64,000 bases of DNA from Bacterioplanes sanyensis (GTDB taxonomy: Bacteria > Pseudomonadota > Gammaproteobacteria > Pseudomonadales > Oceanobacteraceae): NCBI RefSeq assembly GCF_014652515.1, contig NZ_BMYY01000014.1:1-64000 (forward strand). The letters run 5' to 3'. Positions 46,979 to 56,052 of this stretch are shown here, in pieces; position 1 is the first letter of the stretch, and the number at the start of each line of letters is the position of its first letter. The translations under genes were made by a program, and so were the position numbers. Below the pieces are notes generated by a model. The model saw only the letters and a program-made list of their open reading frames with translations, searched no databases and had not been told where the DNA came from.

Positions 46979-48760
46979 TTAAATCGCCTGTGTTGCCTGT
47001 GCCAACCAGTGACGCTCTGGCTCATCTAAAAACTCTGCCAGCGTGTCGTACACCTGTTGGTGATAGCCATTGAGCCAACGAATTTCATCCGCTGTCATTA
47101 GCTCTTTATCAACCAGGCGTAAATCAAACGGTGCCATGGTCAGAACTTCAAACTCCAGCATCGGCTTTTCACCGCCCAAGCCTTCGGCTTCACGCACCAT
47201 AATCAAGTTTTCACAGCGAATACCATAAGCCCCGGCTTTGTAGTAACCAGGCTCGTTGCTTAGCACCATGCCAGGTCGCAAATCGACTGAGTTAGCTGCT
47301 TTAGATATGCCTTGCGGGCCTTCGTGCACGCTTAAATAAGCACCCACACCATGGCCCGTGCCATGATCAAAATCAAAGCCGTGTTGCCATAAGAATTGAC
47401 GGGCTAATACATCCAGCTGTGCACCTGTGGTGCCGCGAGGGAAGCGCGCATTTTGCAAGGCAATATGGCCTTTTAAAACACGCGTAAACTGCTGTTTAAC
47501 CTCACCGTCCGGCTCACCAATGGCAATGGTGCGGGTAATGTCGGTGGTGCCGTCCAAGTATTGGCCGCCACTATCGACCAAATAAACGCCCTGCTTTGGT
47601 AGTTCTGCTGGCGTGCCATTATTGTGGTTGTAATGGCACATGGCGGCGTTACTGCCGGCGGCAGAAATGGTATCGAAGGATACTTCCTTGAATTTATCCT
47701 GCTGCGCGCGAAAGCTAAACAATTTATCGGCCACATCGGCTTCGTTCAGAGATTCACCGGCATGCAAGGCATTGTCTAGCCAATGCAAAAACTTGACTTC
47801 AGCAACGCCGTCGCGAATATGCGCTTGGCGCATGCCATTTTGTTCCGTTGGGTTTTTGCACGCTTTCGGCAGCAATACTGGATCTCGTCCAGCAACCAGC
47901 TCCGCGCCCGCTTGTTGCAATGTGAGTTGAGTCCAGGCATTGGCGGTGGCAGGGTCTGCCAAAACACGCTTGCCTTTTAATTGCGCAAACATGGCTGGTG
48001 CTTCCGCTTCACTCAGCACGGTAACGCCGTCACCGACGTGCTCATAAAAACCATCGGGCAGCTTTTCAGCGTTGGTAAACCAAGTTACCTGTGCATTGGC
48101 GTCGATCAAGGCGTAGCCTAAAATGACCGGCATGCAGGGAATATCGCGGCCACGCACGTTGAGCAGCCAAGCGACAGAATCAGCAGCAAACAACAAGGCA
48201 GCATCGAGCTTGTCTTGTTGCAGTTGCTCAGCAATTTGCTGGCGCTTTTCTGCGCTGCTAATGCCAGTGTATTCCAGCGGCATTAATATGCCTTTGTGAA
48301 CCTCTTCGGCTGGGCGATCTTGCCATAATTGATCAACTGGATGCTGATCTTGTGCCACCAGCTCAATGCCTGCTTTGTCCAGCGTATCGCGCAAACGATT
48401 AAAACTATTCAGGCTAAACATACGGCTATCAATGCCCACCTTGGCACCCGCCGCCAACTGCTGAGTTAACCATTCGCCGTGAGGCTCTTCAATCAGGTGG
48501 CGGTATTCAAAGGCGTCGGCGTCTACCTGTTGGCGCACCTGTACTGTGTAGCGGCCATCCACAAACATAGAAGCCTTATCCGCCAAGACCACCGCAGCAC
48601 CGGCAGAGCCGGTAAAGCCCGTTAGCCAGTGCAAGCGCTGGTTGCGCGCGGGCACGTACTCACTCAGGTACTCATCAAAGGTGGCCACAACGTAGGCATC
48701 GAGGCCTTGCTCAGCCATGATCTCGCGGATCTGGCCCAAGCGTTCGAGGGTCTGAGACAT
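46979..48760 (-). CDS. Xaa-Pro aminopeptidase, long M24B type
   Basis: A 593-residue cytosolic metallopeptidase that removes N-terminal residues preceding proline. It has two creatinase-like N-terminal domains (SQTLERLGQIREIMAEQGLDAYVVATFDEYLSEYVPARNQRLHWLTGFTGSAG) and a C-terminal pita-bread domain with metal ligands in VDSGGQYLDGTTDITR, HGTGHGVGAYLSVHEGP, NEPGYY and the late IRCENL segment. The length matches the XPNPEP1-like long form rather than the 440-residue E. coli PepP. ATG 48760 follows AGGA by eight bases; the longer open frame from 48871 is non-coding in character. Confidence 0.95.
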   Translation of the reverse strand: MSQTLERLGQIREIMAEQGLDAYVVATFDEYLSEYVPARNQRLHWLTGFTGSAGAAVVLADKASMFVDGRYTVQVRQQVDADAFEYRHLIEEPHGEWLTQQLAAGAKVGIDSRMFSLNSFNRLRDTLDKAGIELVAQDQHPVDQLWQDRPAEEVHKGILMPLEYTGISSAEKRQQIAEQLQQDKLDAALLFAADSVAWLLNVRGRDIPCMPVILGYALIDANAQVTWFTNAEKLPDGFYEHVGDGVTVLSEAEAPAMFAQLKGKRVLADPATANAWTQLTLQQAGAELVAGRDPVLLPKACKNPTEQNGMRQAHIRDGVAEVKFLHWLDNALHAGESLNEADVADKLFSFRAQQDKFKEVSFDTISAAGSNAAMCHYNHNNGTPAELPKQGVYLVDSGGQYLDGTTDITRTIAIGEPDGEVKQQFTRVLKGHIALQNARFPRGTTGAQLDVLARQFLWQHGFDFDHGTGHGVGAYLSVHEGPQGISKAANSVDLRPGMVLSNEPGYYKAGAYGIRCENLIMVREAEGLGGEKPMLEFEVLTMAPFDLRLVDKELMTADEIRWLNGYHQQVYDTLAEFLDEPERHWLAQATQAI

Positions 48761-48975
48761 GGTTATAGTCCTGTTAATCGATACCTCATCCATTCTACAG
48801 AGACTGCGGCCAAAAGGTAGCCAGGAAACAGTGTGTATTGGCCACGGTGGCAGCAAGGAATACACTCTCATTTTGCGCTTAAACTCGTGTCAGAAACGCA
48901 GCAGGTTGTGATGCACAGTTCATAGCATCGCTATGCTTGTGGCTTTATAGCGCCAATAGAAAACTAAGGACTTTT

Positions 48976-49645
48976 GTGAAATACACCAGCATTATCTTCG
49001 ACTTTGGCAACACCCTCGCCCAATCTTCCTCCCTAGCCTCTGCCCTGGCTCGGGTACTGGCACATGAGCAGGCAATAAATATTGGTCATGCCATTGAAAA
49101 AAATTCTTGAACTCTATCGGCCAGAACAGCAGCAACAACCCAATTGGGTCGATACCTGGAAAGATTGCTTTGCGGATGCTGGCGTAGACTTGAGCGAACG
49201 CTTAGGCCGCGAGCACCTCAGCGAGTGTTGTCGTGCTAACGAGACCTTCGTTGATGTTGAGCACTTGCTACAACAATTAAAAGAGCGCAGTTTTCGTTTA
49301 GGGTTGTTATCAAACGCGACTGGGCCTGGTGATATTTTTCAGCAAGATTTAGAGAGTCGAGGTCTTGCCCAGTATTATGATGCTGTGGTGTGGTCCTGTG
49401 ATATCGGTTATCGCAAACCCTACCATGCAGCCTTCAACATCGCACTGCAAAAACTACAGGCTAATGCCGCCACGACCCTAATGGTCGGAGATTCCGAAAT
49501 TGCCGATATTCAAGGCGCGCGTCAATTGGGCATGGATACCGCCTTAGTTTGCAACGCCTTCCACTCGAACAGTGAGGCAGAGTACCAAGAGTCACCACAG
49601 CAGCGATATAACGATGTGTTAGCTATTACTGACCAACGCCTGTGA
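48976..49645 (+). pseudogene. HAD-family hydrolase with a +1 frameshift in A7
   Basis: GTG 48976 opens a frame carrying HAD motif I (KYTSIIFDFGNTLAQ) that stops at 49108. A second frame one base later carries ILELYRPEQQ and then the rest: LLSNATG (motif II), YRKPYHAAFN (motif III lysine) and VGDSEIADIQGARQLGMDTALV (motif IV). Removing one A from the A7 run at 49097-49103 joins them into a normal 222-residue hydrolase. Possible causes are a true pseudogene, a homopolymer sequencing error, or slippage on A7. AAGGA before the GTG supports the upstream start. The downstream frame alone would lack the nucleophilic Asp. Confidence 0.8.
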
Positions 49646-49669
49646 ATACCACGCAAAAAGCCTATGAGT

Positions 49670-49915
49670 TTAACTTAAGGGCTTTTCCAGCTCTTGCAGG
49701 CTGTAGTTCATTTCATCCAGCTTCTCGTTTAGCAGTTGCTGGGCGTCAAACAAACCTTGGTTGTAAAAGTGGCCGCCGAGCTCATTGACAAAAAAATCAA
49801 TTAAGAACTCGGCCTCAAAACCACCAATATCACTTTGCATTTCACGCTCAAAATAGCTTTTAACACGGGCTACCATGTCTTGCTTTTGTTGTGCCGATAG
49901 CTGTAGCTCTTTCAC
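49670..49915 (-). CDS. DUF2164 family small protein
   Basis: An 81-residue cytosolic protein with the DUF2164 pattern: LSAQQKQDMVARVKSYFEREMQSDIGGFEAEFLIDFFVNELGGHFYNQGLFDAQQLL. The function of this family is not established. Its ATG overlaps the stop of the preceding acetyltransferase by four bases, so they form a coupled pair. It is intact although the genes on both sides are broken. Confidence 0.85.
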   Translation of the reverse strand: MKELQLSAQQKQDMVARVKSYFEREMQSDIGGFEAEFLIDFFVNELGGHFYNQGLFDAQQLLNEKLDEMNYSLQELEKPLS

Positions 49916-50364
49916 GACAACACCTCAGTTTGCGGTTTATTCTGATAGATATCTGGTTTATATATCTGCATCAGGGTTTCAGGCTTATCCACAAAGCCAA
50001 AGCCAAACTGTTGATATAAACCATGGGCGTCTGAGGTGGCTAAGGTAAAACGACGCACATCAGCGACGCTCGGGTGGGCCATGACTTGCTGCATCAACAG
50101 CTTTGAAATACCCAGTCCGCGATAGTCTGGCCATACCACAACATCAACTAGGTTGGCAAAAGTAGCATGATCAGTAATGAGGCGACAAAAAGCCACTTGC
50201 TCGCCCTCAACATAGCCACCGATGCACACAGAATGGGCGATGCTTTTGGCCACTGTCGCTTTCGATATACCCTGTGCCCAGCTGCTATGGTGCGTTAAAA
50301 AGAGATGAATTTTATCTACATTTAAACGCGCTTGATCATCGCTAAACTCAACGTCGACCATCAT
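49912..50364 (-). CDS. GNAT-family N-acetyltransferase (intact)
   Basis: A 150-residue acetyltransferase. The acetyl-CoA site is VDVVVWPDYRGLGISKLLMQQVMAHP (near 73-98), followed by RFTLATSDAHGLYQQFGFGFVDKPETLM, the usual GNAT C-terminal strand-helix with the Y-x-x-FGF motif. It is complete, unlike the two other GNAT genes nearby. It is translationally coupled to the DUF2164 gene. The substrate is unknown. Confidence 0.9.
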   Translation of the reverse strand: MMVDVEFSDDQARLNVDKIHLFLTHHSSWAQGISKATVAKSIAHSVCIGGYVEGEQVAFCRLITDHATFANLVDVVVWPDYRGLGISKLLMQQVMAHPSVADVRRFTLATSDAHGLYQQFGFGFVDKPETLMQIYKPDIYQNKPQTEVLS

Positions 50365-50436
50365 GCACTCCAGCTCATTCTAGATGCCACCAGCATACCT
50401 CGATATTGCCAACACTGGATAGTTGGGCAAACAGAA

Positions 50437-51139
50437 TTACTTTGGCAGCGCAGCCAGTTTTTGAATATAACTATAAGGCTGAAAGCCCAACGATTCACAT
50501 AAACGAATAGAAGCGCCATTGTCGCGATTGGTGCGATAGCGCACCACTCTCTTTCGGGCTTTAGCCTTCATCAACCAAATGAGCTAGCAATGCTTGGCCA
50601 ATGCGCAGTTGTCGATACTCAGGTTTGACCACAATCGATAAGGATTCAAAGGGTTCCTGACCACAATAGGACGCCAACATGCCAGCGATCTGCTCATCCA
50701 TCATAACGGCATAAAAGCAGTCAGAGTCGATATCAAAATCGGCTTTGACAATGTCTTTATGCTCGCAGCTATCGATAAAGGCTTGTATCTCCGCGGTATT
50801 TTCAGCCAAGTTCAGTTCACGAATCACTAACGAATGATCCACAGAGGCCCTGTCGTTAAACAAATAATAATCAACATCATCAATATAGATTTCGTATTTG
50901 TCTTTAGGTGCCTGATCAAGCAAGCCCTGCAGTGATGTTAGCTTCTGCTCCAGGATGGTTGCACGGACACTGTCGCGACAACTTACTAAGGTCTGCTGCG
51001 GGGAGTGATAGATAAACGCCAAATCATGCTCGTCGTCACAGCAGAACAAATTATCTGCCAACAGATAGCCACCGCTCTTTTGCTCAATGCCCATGCGCTG
51101 ACGCCAGCAGGCATCAATAACTTCAGGTGTTATTGTCAT
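50437..51139 (-). pseudogene. GNAT acetyltransferase with a one-base frameshift
   Basis: The first frame (from 51139) encodes a long N-terminal region and the GNAT core up to SIVVKPEYRQLRIGQALLAHLVDEG, stopping at 50561. The expected C-terminus lies in the next frame: KARKRVVRYRTNRDNGASIRLCESLGFQPYSYIQKLAALPK, ending at 50437. Removing one G from the GAAGGCT around 50567 joins them into about 233 residues. The C-terminal SLGF-Y motif is normally required for folding, so the first frame alone is probably non-functional. Sequencing error is the alternative. Confidence 0.75.
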
Positions 51140-51261
51140 AGTTTCTTCCTTGGATTATGTGCGGTTCAGCTGCCACTGCTCATAAAAGATAACGACAGAG
51201 CAATAACTGAGTTTATTGTGAGCATGATACCACAGCTAAAATATCGACTAACTGTGGTTGT

Positions 51262-51710
51262 TCAATTGCAATAAATAGTTTTGAACGGCCCATTGATGCC
51301 TTGATGCAGCAAGGTTTTGCCATCAGCCAAATCTATTTTGATCACCTCATGCTCGCCATAGTTATCTAGCTGAATTAATTCACATTCATAAAAATGCATA
51401 AAGCAGGCATGGCTAAGGCCTGTTCAAGTGGAGTCAAAATACTGCATACACTGCCCCAGTGCACGACGTGGTTGGAAGTGATAGCCACATTCTTCTATAA
51501 ACTCTCAGATCAAAGCTTGGCCTCTCCTGCTTTGACGCCACCGCCGGGCAGCAGTAAAAAACCATGCTGCGGTCGAACACACACCAGCTTCCCTCGCTCA
51601 ACCAAGACGCCGTAAACAGCGCTTCGATGAACATAATCTTTACCGAGCTGGTAGCCAAATTTTTGCGTGGTTTTACTCGGCATAGGGCAAGACTTGCTCA
51701 TCGTTGACAT
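51262..51710 (-). pseudogene. NUDIX hydrolase, multiply disrupted
   Basis: The N-terminal frame reads KDYVHRSAVYGVLVERGKLVCVRPQHGFLLLPGGGVKAGE, the start of the NUDIX box, then stops. The remainder appears in another frame: ALI-TGA-EFIEECGYHFQPRRALGQ, then a second TGA at DST, then TGLSHACFMHFYECELIQLDNYG to the end. Spacing within the box (G-x5-E-x7-RE) indicates about seven missing bases, the box Arg is a TGA, and a further in-frame TGA follows. Three independent lesions make this a genuine pseudogene, not a sequencing error. Confidence 0.8.
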
Positions 51711-51770
51711 TTACAACAATTAAACTGAACAGCCATTCTACGCAGCGACTGAGTCTGACCGGCATCACCA

Positions 51771-52796
51771 TCAACTAGTACGCACCGCTTGGCCGGGGCG
51801 TAGGCGCTCGGCACCGCGAATAATAACCTGATCACCCACTTGTAACGGGCCGGTAATGGCGATGCGCTCAGCCTCACCCTCACCCGGTTGTACCACCAAG
51901 CGCTCGGCCTTGCCGTCTGTTAAGCGGTAGACATACACCGCATCTTGGCGCAGCACCAGGGCATCACGCGGGATGGTTTTCACCATTTGCGCCGGCCCCT
52001 GCGGCAAGGCCACGCTCAGCCCTTGGCCGACGACAAACCCTTGCGGCAATGCGACCCGCACTTCTAGCATGCGCGAGCGCTCATCGCCTACTGGAATCAC
52101 GGCCCGCACTTGGCTGTCGAGCAGCTCACCGTTCGCTCGACGCACCTGCACGGCATCGCCAGCCTGCACATACGCCTGCACATCGACCGGCGCGCGTACA
52201 CTCAGCTCCAGCTGCTGCACACTGACCAAACGCACCACGCTATCACCGGCATTGACGTATTCGCCCGGCTGGCGCTGGCGGGCAGCCACAATACCGGCGA
52301 ACGGCGCGCGAATAACCGAGCGTTGCAAGCGATATTCGGTACTCGCCAGTGCCGCTTGGGCCAAGGCAATTTCTTGCTCCAGTACGTCGTACTCCATTTG
52401 CAGTTCATCCAGCCGAAAGCGTGCTTCGCTTTGGCTGGCGGATAAGCGCTGGGTGCGCTCTAGCTGGCGTTGGCTAAAGGCCAAACGCGCCTGTAAGCGC
52501 TTAACTTCCGCTTCGTCGCGCTGGCGCTGCAGTTGCCATTCGCGCTGTTTTAAACGTGCCAGCTCTTGGCCTTGCTCGACTCGGGTGCCGACTTCTAACA
52601 CCTGTAGCAGCACACCGCTGTTTTCTGCCGCAATGCTGGAATCAGCACGGCTAATAACATTGCCAGGAGCCCAGATTTGCGGCGCTTGGCGGCTTTCGGT
52701 GACCGTCGCTACAGACACCAGCGTCGCCTCATCTGCCACAGCGGTGAGGCTGCACCACAGCAGCAATGCGGTCAAAAATCGAAGACGAAAACGCAT
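51771..52796 (-). CDS. RND efflux periplasmic adaptor (HlyD/MFP family)
   Basis: A 341-residue periplasmic protein with a signal sequence (MRFRLRFLTALLLWCSLTAVADE), no lipobox. Lipoyl-like halves (QIWAPGNVISRADSSIAAENSGVLLQVLEVGTRVEQGQELARLK and VIRAPFAGIVAARQRQPGEYVNAGD) flank an alpha-hairpin coiled coil (about residues 75-140). The beta-barrel and membrane-proximal domains follow. It bridges the RND pump to an outer-membrane channel, which is not encoded here. ATG 52796 is 25 bases after the RND stop, so it is the last gene of that operon. Confidence 0.93.
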   Translation of the reverse strand: MRFRLRFLTALLLWCSLTAVADEATLVSVATVTESRQAPQIWAPGNVISRADSSIAAENSGVLLQVLEVGTRVEQGQELARLKQREWQLQRQRDEAEVKRLQARLAFSQRQLERTQRLSASQSEARFRLDELQMEYDVLEQEIALAQAALASTEYRLQRSVIRAPFAGIVAARQRQPGEYVNAGDSVVRLVSVQQLELSVRAPVDVQAYVQAGDAVQVRRANGELLDSQVRAVIPVGDERSRMLEVRVALPQGFVVGQGLSVALPQGPAQMVKTIPRDALVLRQDAVYVYRLTDGKAERLVVQPGEGEAERIAITGPLQVGDQVIIRGAERLRPGQAVRTS

Positions 52797-52821
52797 GTCA
52801 GTCAATCCTTTTGTGTTGAGT

Positions 52822-55800
52822 TCAGGCCGCTTTCGGCCACTGCTGATCATCTTGCTGCGGCGCTGCTGGGCTGCTGCTTTTGCCCATGCGCAGCAAGCAT
52901 GGCAGCAAAATTAGGGTAAACAAGGTGCTCACGACCATGCCGCCAACAATGACCGCGGCCAGACCCCGGTAAATCACGCTACCTTCGCCTGGCATTAGCA
53001 GCAGCGGCAACATGCCGAAAATACTGGTTAACGTGCTCATAAAAATAGGCCGCAGGCGCAGCCGTAAAGACTGCTCCACCGCCTGATGGCGATCCAAGCC
53101 TTCGCGCTCACCAATACGAGCCTGATGCACCAGCAAAATGGCATTGTTCACCACCAACCCCAGCAAAATCACAAAGCCAATCATGGTCAGCAAGTCCAGT
53201 GGCTGAAAACTTACTAAGTTCAATAATTGCAGCGCGATCACACCACCCACGGTGGCTAACGGAATGGCCAATACCACCAAGGCACTGTCTTTGGGTGAGC
53301 GGAATAAGGCGCTCATCAACAAAAATAAAATGCCCAGTGCGATTAAAAAATTCTCCGATAACGTCGCCAGCGCCTGCTTCAGGCTATCGGCACTACCGCC
53401 GTAAATAATGCGGCCATCGGCGGGCATGGCCGCTTGCAACTGTGGCTCAACCTGGGTTTGCAACTGCTGCATCGCCCGCTCCAGTGACATATGTTCTGGC
53501 GGGGATACTTCCAAGGTAATGGTGCGGCGGCCATCAATGCGGCGAATGCGATCCGGCCCCACGGTGCGCTCTAGGCGCGCTAGTTCACTCAGCGGCACAA
53601 TGCGGTCATCGCCCACGGCCAATGGCAAATCTTCCAGTGTTTCCGGACGTTGGTCGTCGGCCACACGCACAATCATATCCATGCGCTCATTGCCGTCGAA
53701 GTATTCGCCCACAAACATGCCCTGACCCAAGGTACGAGTGACGCTGGCCAGCTGTTGGCGTGTCCAGCCGTTTTCATGCAAGCGGCGATCATCCGGATAT
53801 AAGCGCAGCTCTGGCTCAGCTTGCTCCAAGCTCGGCTCTGGCCGTGTCTGTGCTTCTGGTAAGGCTGCGTTTATCCAACCCATGGCCTGCCGCGCGATCT
53901 CGCGCAGGGCTTCGGTGTCACGACTTTGCAGGTGAATCGGAATCGAGCGGTCGCCACCAAAGCGGCCAAATAAGTTGCCTTGGGAGCTAAAGGCCATGGT
54001 ATCGGGCAGGTCGCGGGTAATTTCCTCGCGAATGATGCGCTCCATTTCTTTGACCTGGCTTTGGTCTTTCACCCTTACCCCCATGGTGCCGCCACCACTG
54101 CCCCACACTAGGATGTAGTAGTTTTTCAGCGCCGGCTGCTTGTCACCGTCCATATAAGGTTTCAAGCGCGCTTCAATGGTGGTGATCAGCTCGCGTTCAA
54201 TGGTGTCGAGGTTGGTGGCCGGTGGAAAGCGAAACCAAGTGTCAACGGCATCGCGCTTCACTGGCGGTAAATAATCCAGCTCCGGAATCAAGCTCAATGT
54301 CAGCCCCACTGGGGCGCTAATCAAGGCCACCAAGACCAGCCAGCGGCGTTTGCGTGTTGCCGTTAAGCGCATGATGGCGCCGGTAATGCGTTGCCAAGTT
54401 TGGTCGTGGTGATCTTGCAGTTGAGTGCGATTCAGCCAGCGCTTGGCCATTAACGGCACCACCGCCACGGCCACCACCAGCGATAGCACCACGGCTATGG
54501 CAATGGTCAGCGCTAGGTCGCTAAATAGCTGACCTTCGACATCTTTTAAAAACACCACGGGCACAAAAATCGCTACCGTGGTGGCGGTGGAGGCCAGCAA
54601 CGCACCCCACACTTGTTGGCTGCCTTGCAATGCCGCATCCCGTGCTGGCAGCCCACGTTCACGCAAGCGCACGATGTTTTCTAGCACCACGATGGCGGCG
54701 TCCAGCACCATGCCGACGGCAAACGCCAGGCCCGCCAGAGAAATCACGTTCAGGGTGCGGCCAGCAAAATGCAGCACAATAAAGGTGCCTAACAGTGAAA
54801 TAGGGATCGCCATGGCGACCACCAAGGTGGCGCGCATACGGCGCAAAAACCACCATAAAATCCCTACCGCCAACAACACCCCCATGATGAGGTTGCTGCT
54901 CACCAAGCTGATGGCGCGATAAATAAAGACCGAGGCATCGTAAGACTGCTGCATTTCCAGTCCACGCTCTGGCAGCGGCCCGGCACGTAAATCGGCCACC
55001 ACGGCTTTCACCCGCTCCAGCGTGGCCAGCACGTTGGCGCCACTTTCACGGTCGATGCGAATGCCAATGGCGGCGTTGCCATTCTGGTGGGATAAATCAT
55101 TGCGCTCGCGCGGCATCACTTTTACCGTGGCCACATCACCTAGGCGCACGGGCTGGCCAGCGCGCCACTCTAAGATCATGTCGCTAAGATCATCCGGGTG
55201 ATAGCGGCCAGAAAAACGCAAGTTATAGCGCCGTCGCTCTACATCCAAACGACCGGCCGAGACATCTTGTGACTGGCTAACCTGTGCCGCCAGCTGTGGA
55301 ATTTCGATGCCTAACTGCGCCGCTTTTAGTGGGTCAAATTCAATCGCCAACTCGCGGGTGCCGACGTTACTCCACCCCCCGATTGCTACCCGAGCCACGC
55401 CGGGCACAGATTCCAGCCGCGGTTTGATCACGTCTTCGGCAAAGGGCACAAAGTCATCTAGCGGGGTGTCGTTGCCAGGTAATAACTGTAAGAAAAAATA
55501 CGTTAGCGCTGGCGTATTACTGCCGCCCGCCATGGATACCGTCGGCGGGCTGGCATCGCGCGGCAAGGCTGGCAAGCGGTTCATGCGGCTGATGACTTCC
55601 AACAGCGCTTTTTGCATATCGGTTTCGATGCCGAAGGTTAAATCGATGTCGGCCCAAGCCATATTGGCATCGGCACTCATTTCTTTAACACCGGGCAGCC
55701 CTTGCAGTACCTCTTCGATTGGTTTGACGATTTCGGCTTCCATTTCCGCTGGCGAGGCACCGCGCCAGCTGGCATTGATGGAAATACGCGGGCGGTCAAT

Positions 55801-55923
55801 ATCGGGAAACAGCTGCACCGGCAGCTTGGTCAGACTGAACAGGCCAAACAGCAGCACCACCGCCACTGCGACGGCTGCCGCGGCCGGGTTGCGTAACGCC
55901 GACGCTGTCAGGTTCATGGGCAT
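52822..55923 (-). CDS. RND-type efflux transporter (AcrB/MdtB-like)
   Basis: A 1033-residue inner-membrane proton antiporter with twelve helices and two large periplasmic loops. The N-terminal helix is RNPAAAAVAVAVVLLFGLFSLTKLPVQLFP. The proton-relay acidic residues are in AFAVGMVLDAAIVVLENIVRLRERG (near 400). The C-terminal half mirrors it, ending GGMVVSTLFTLILLPCLL. It resembles the HAE-1/HAE-2 multidrug group, though substrate and ion use cannot be read. It is encoded downstream of a LytTR two-component pair; direct repeats at 56026-56052 lie about 100-130 bases upstream of its start. Confidence 0.95.
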   Translation of the reverse strand: MPMNLTASALRNPAAAAVAVAVVLLFGLFSLTKLPVQLFPDIDRPRISINASWRGASPAEMEAEIVKPIEEVLQGLPGVKEMSADANMAWADIDLTFGIETDMQKALLEVISRMNRLPALPRDASPPTVSMAGGSNTPALTYFFLQLLPGNDTPLDDFVPFAEDVIKPRLESVPGVARVAIGGWSNVGTRELAIEFDPLKAAQLGIEIPQLAAQVSQSQDVSAGRLDVERRRYNLRFSGRYHPDDLSDMILEWRAGQPVRLGDVATVKVMPRERNDLSHQNGNAAIGIRIDRESGANVLATLERVKAVVADLRAGPLPERGLEMQQSYDASVFIYRAISLVSSNLIMGVLLAVGILWWFLRRMRATLVVAMAIPISLLGTFIVLHFAGRTLNVISLAGLAFAVGMVLDAAIVVLENIVRLRERGLPARDAALQGSQQVWGALLASTATTVAIFVPVVFLKDVEGQLFSDLALTIAIAVVLSLVVAVAVVPLMAKRWLNRTQLQDHHDQTWQRITGAIMRLTATRKRRWLVLVALISAPVGLTLSLIPELDYLPPVKRDAVDTWFRFPPATNLDTIERELITTIEARLKPYMDGDKQPALKNYYILVWGSGGGTMGVRVKDQSQVKEMERIIREEITRDLPDTMAFSSQGNLFGRFGGDRSIPIHLQSRDTEALREIARQAMGWINAALPEAQTRPEPSLEQAEPELRLYPDDRRLHENGWTRQQLASVTRTLGQGMFVGEYFDGNERMDMIVRVADDQRPETLEDLPLAVGDDRIVPLSELARLERTVGPDRIRRIDGRRTITLEVSPPEHMSLERAMQQLQTQVEPQLQAAMPADGRIIYGGSADSLKQALATLSENFLIALGILFLLMSALFRSPKDSALVVLAIPLATVGGVIALQLLNLVSFQPLDLLTMIGFVILLGLVVNNAILLVHQARIGEREGLDRHQAVEQSLRLRLRPIFMSTLTSIFGMLPLLLMPGEGSVIYRGLAAVIVGGMVVSTLFTLILLPCLLRMGKSSSPAAPQQDDQQWPKAA

Positions 55924-56004
55924 TCCTTGTCTGCAAAAAGAGAAAAGCGAGGCCCGGAAGCGACCAGACCAACACAGGGCGGCGACTATATCATGGTGCC
56001 AAAG

Positions 56005-56052
56005 CCGCTAAAGTCAGCTTCGGTAAGCGGTGCTGAGGTTGCGTTTAGCGGT
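56005..56052 (-). promoter_or_regulatory. 21-bp-spaced ACCGCT repeats and nested dyad upstream of the RND operon
   Basis: On the minus strand ACCGCTAAA (from 56052) and ACCGCTTAC (from 56031) are direct repeats exactly 21 bases apart. The same stretch forms a nested hairpin: CCGCTAAA / TTTAGCGG outside, TCAGC / GCTGA inside. It lies between the LytTR regulator gene and the RND gene. Direct repeats with this spacing are the known LytTR-binding layout. Confidence 0.6.

Noticed and set aside
49082-49645. HAD gene starting at TTG 49082 as an intact 187-residue protein
   Set aside because: It would lack motif I with the catalytic Asp, which is present immediately upstream in the other frame.
45814-51710. 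Integron cassette array
   Set aside because: The gene content (GNAT, NUDIX, unknowns) is suggestive, but no attC-like imperfect repeats separate the genes and orientations are mixed.
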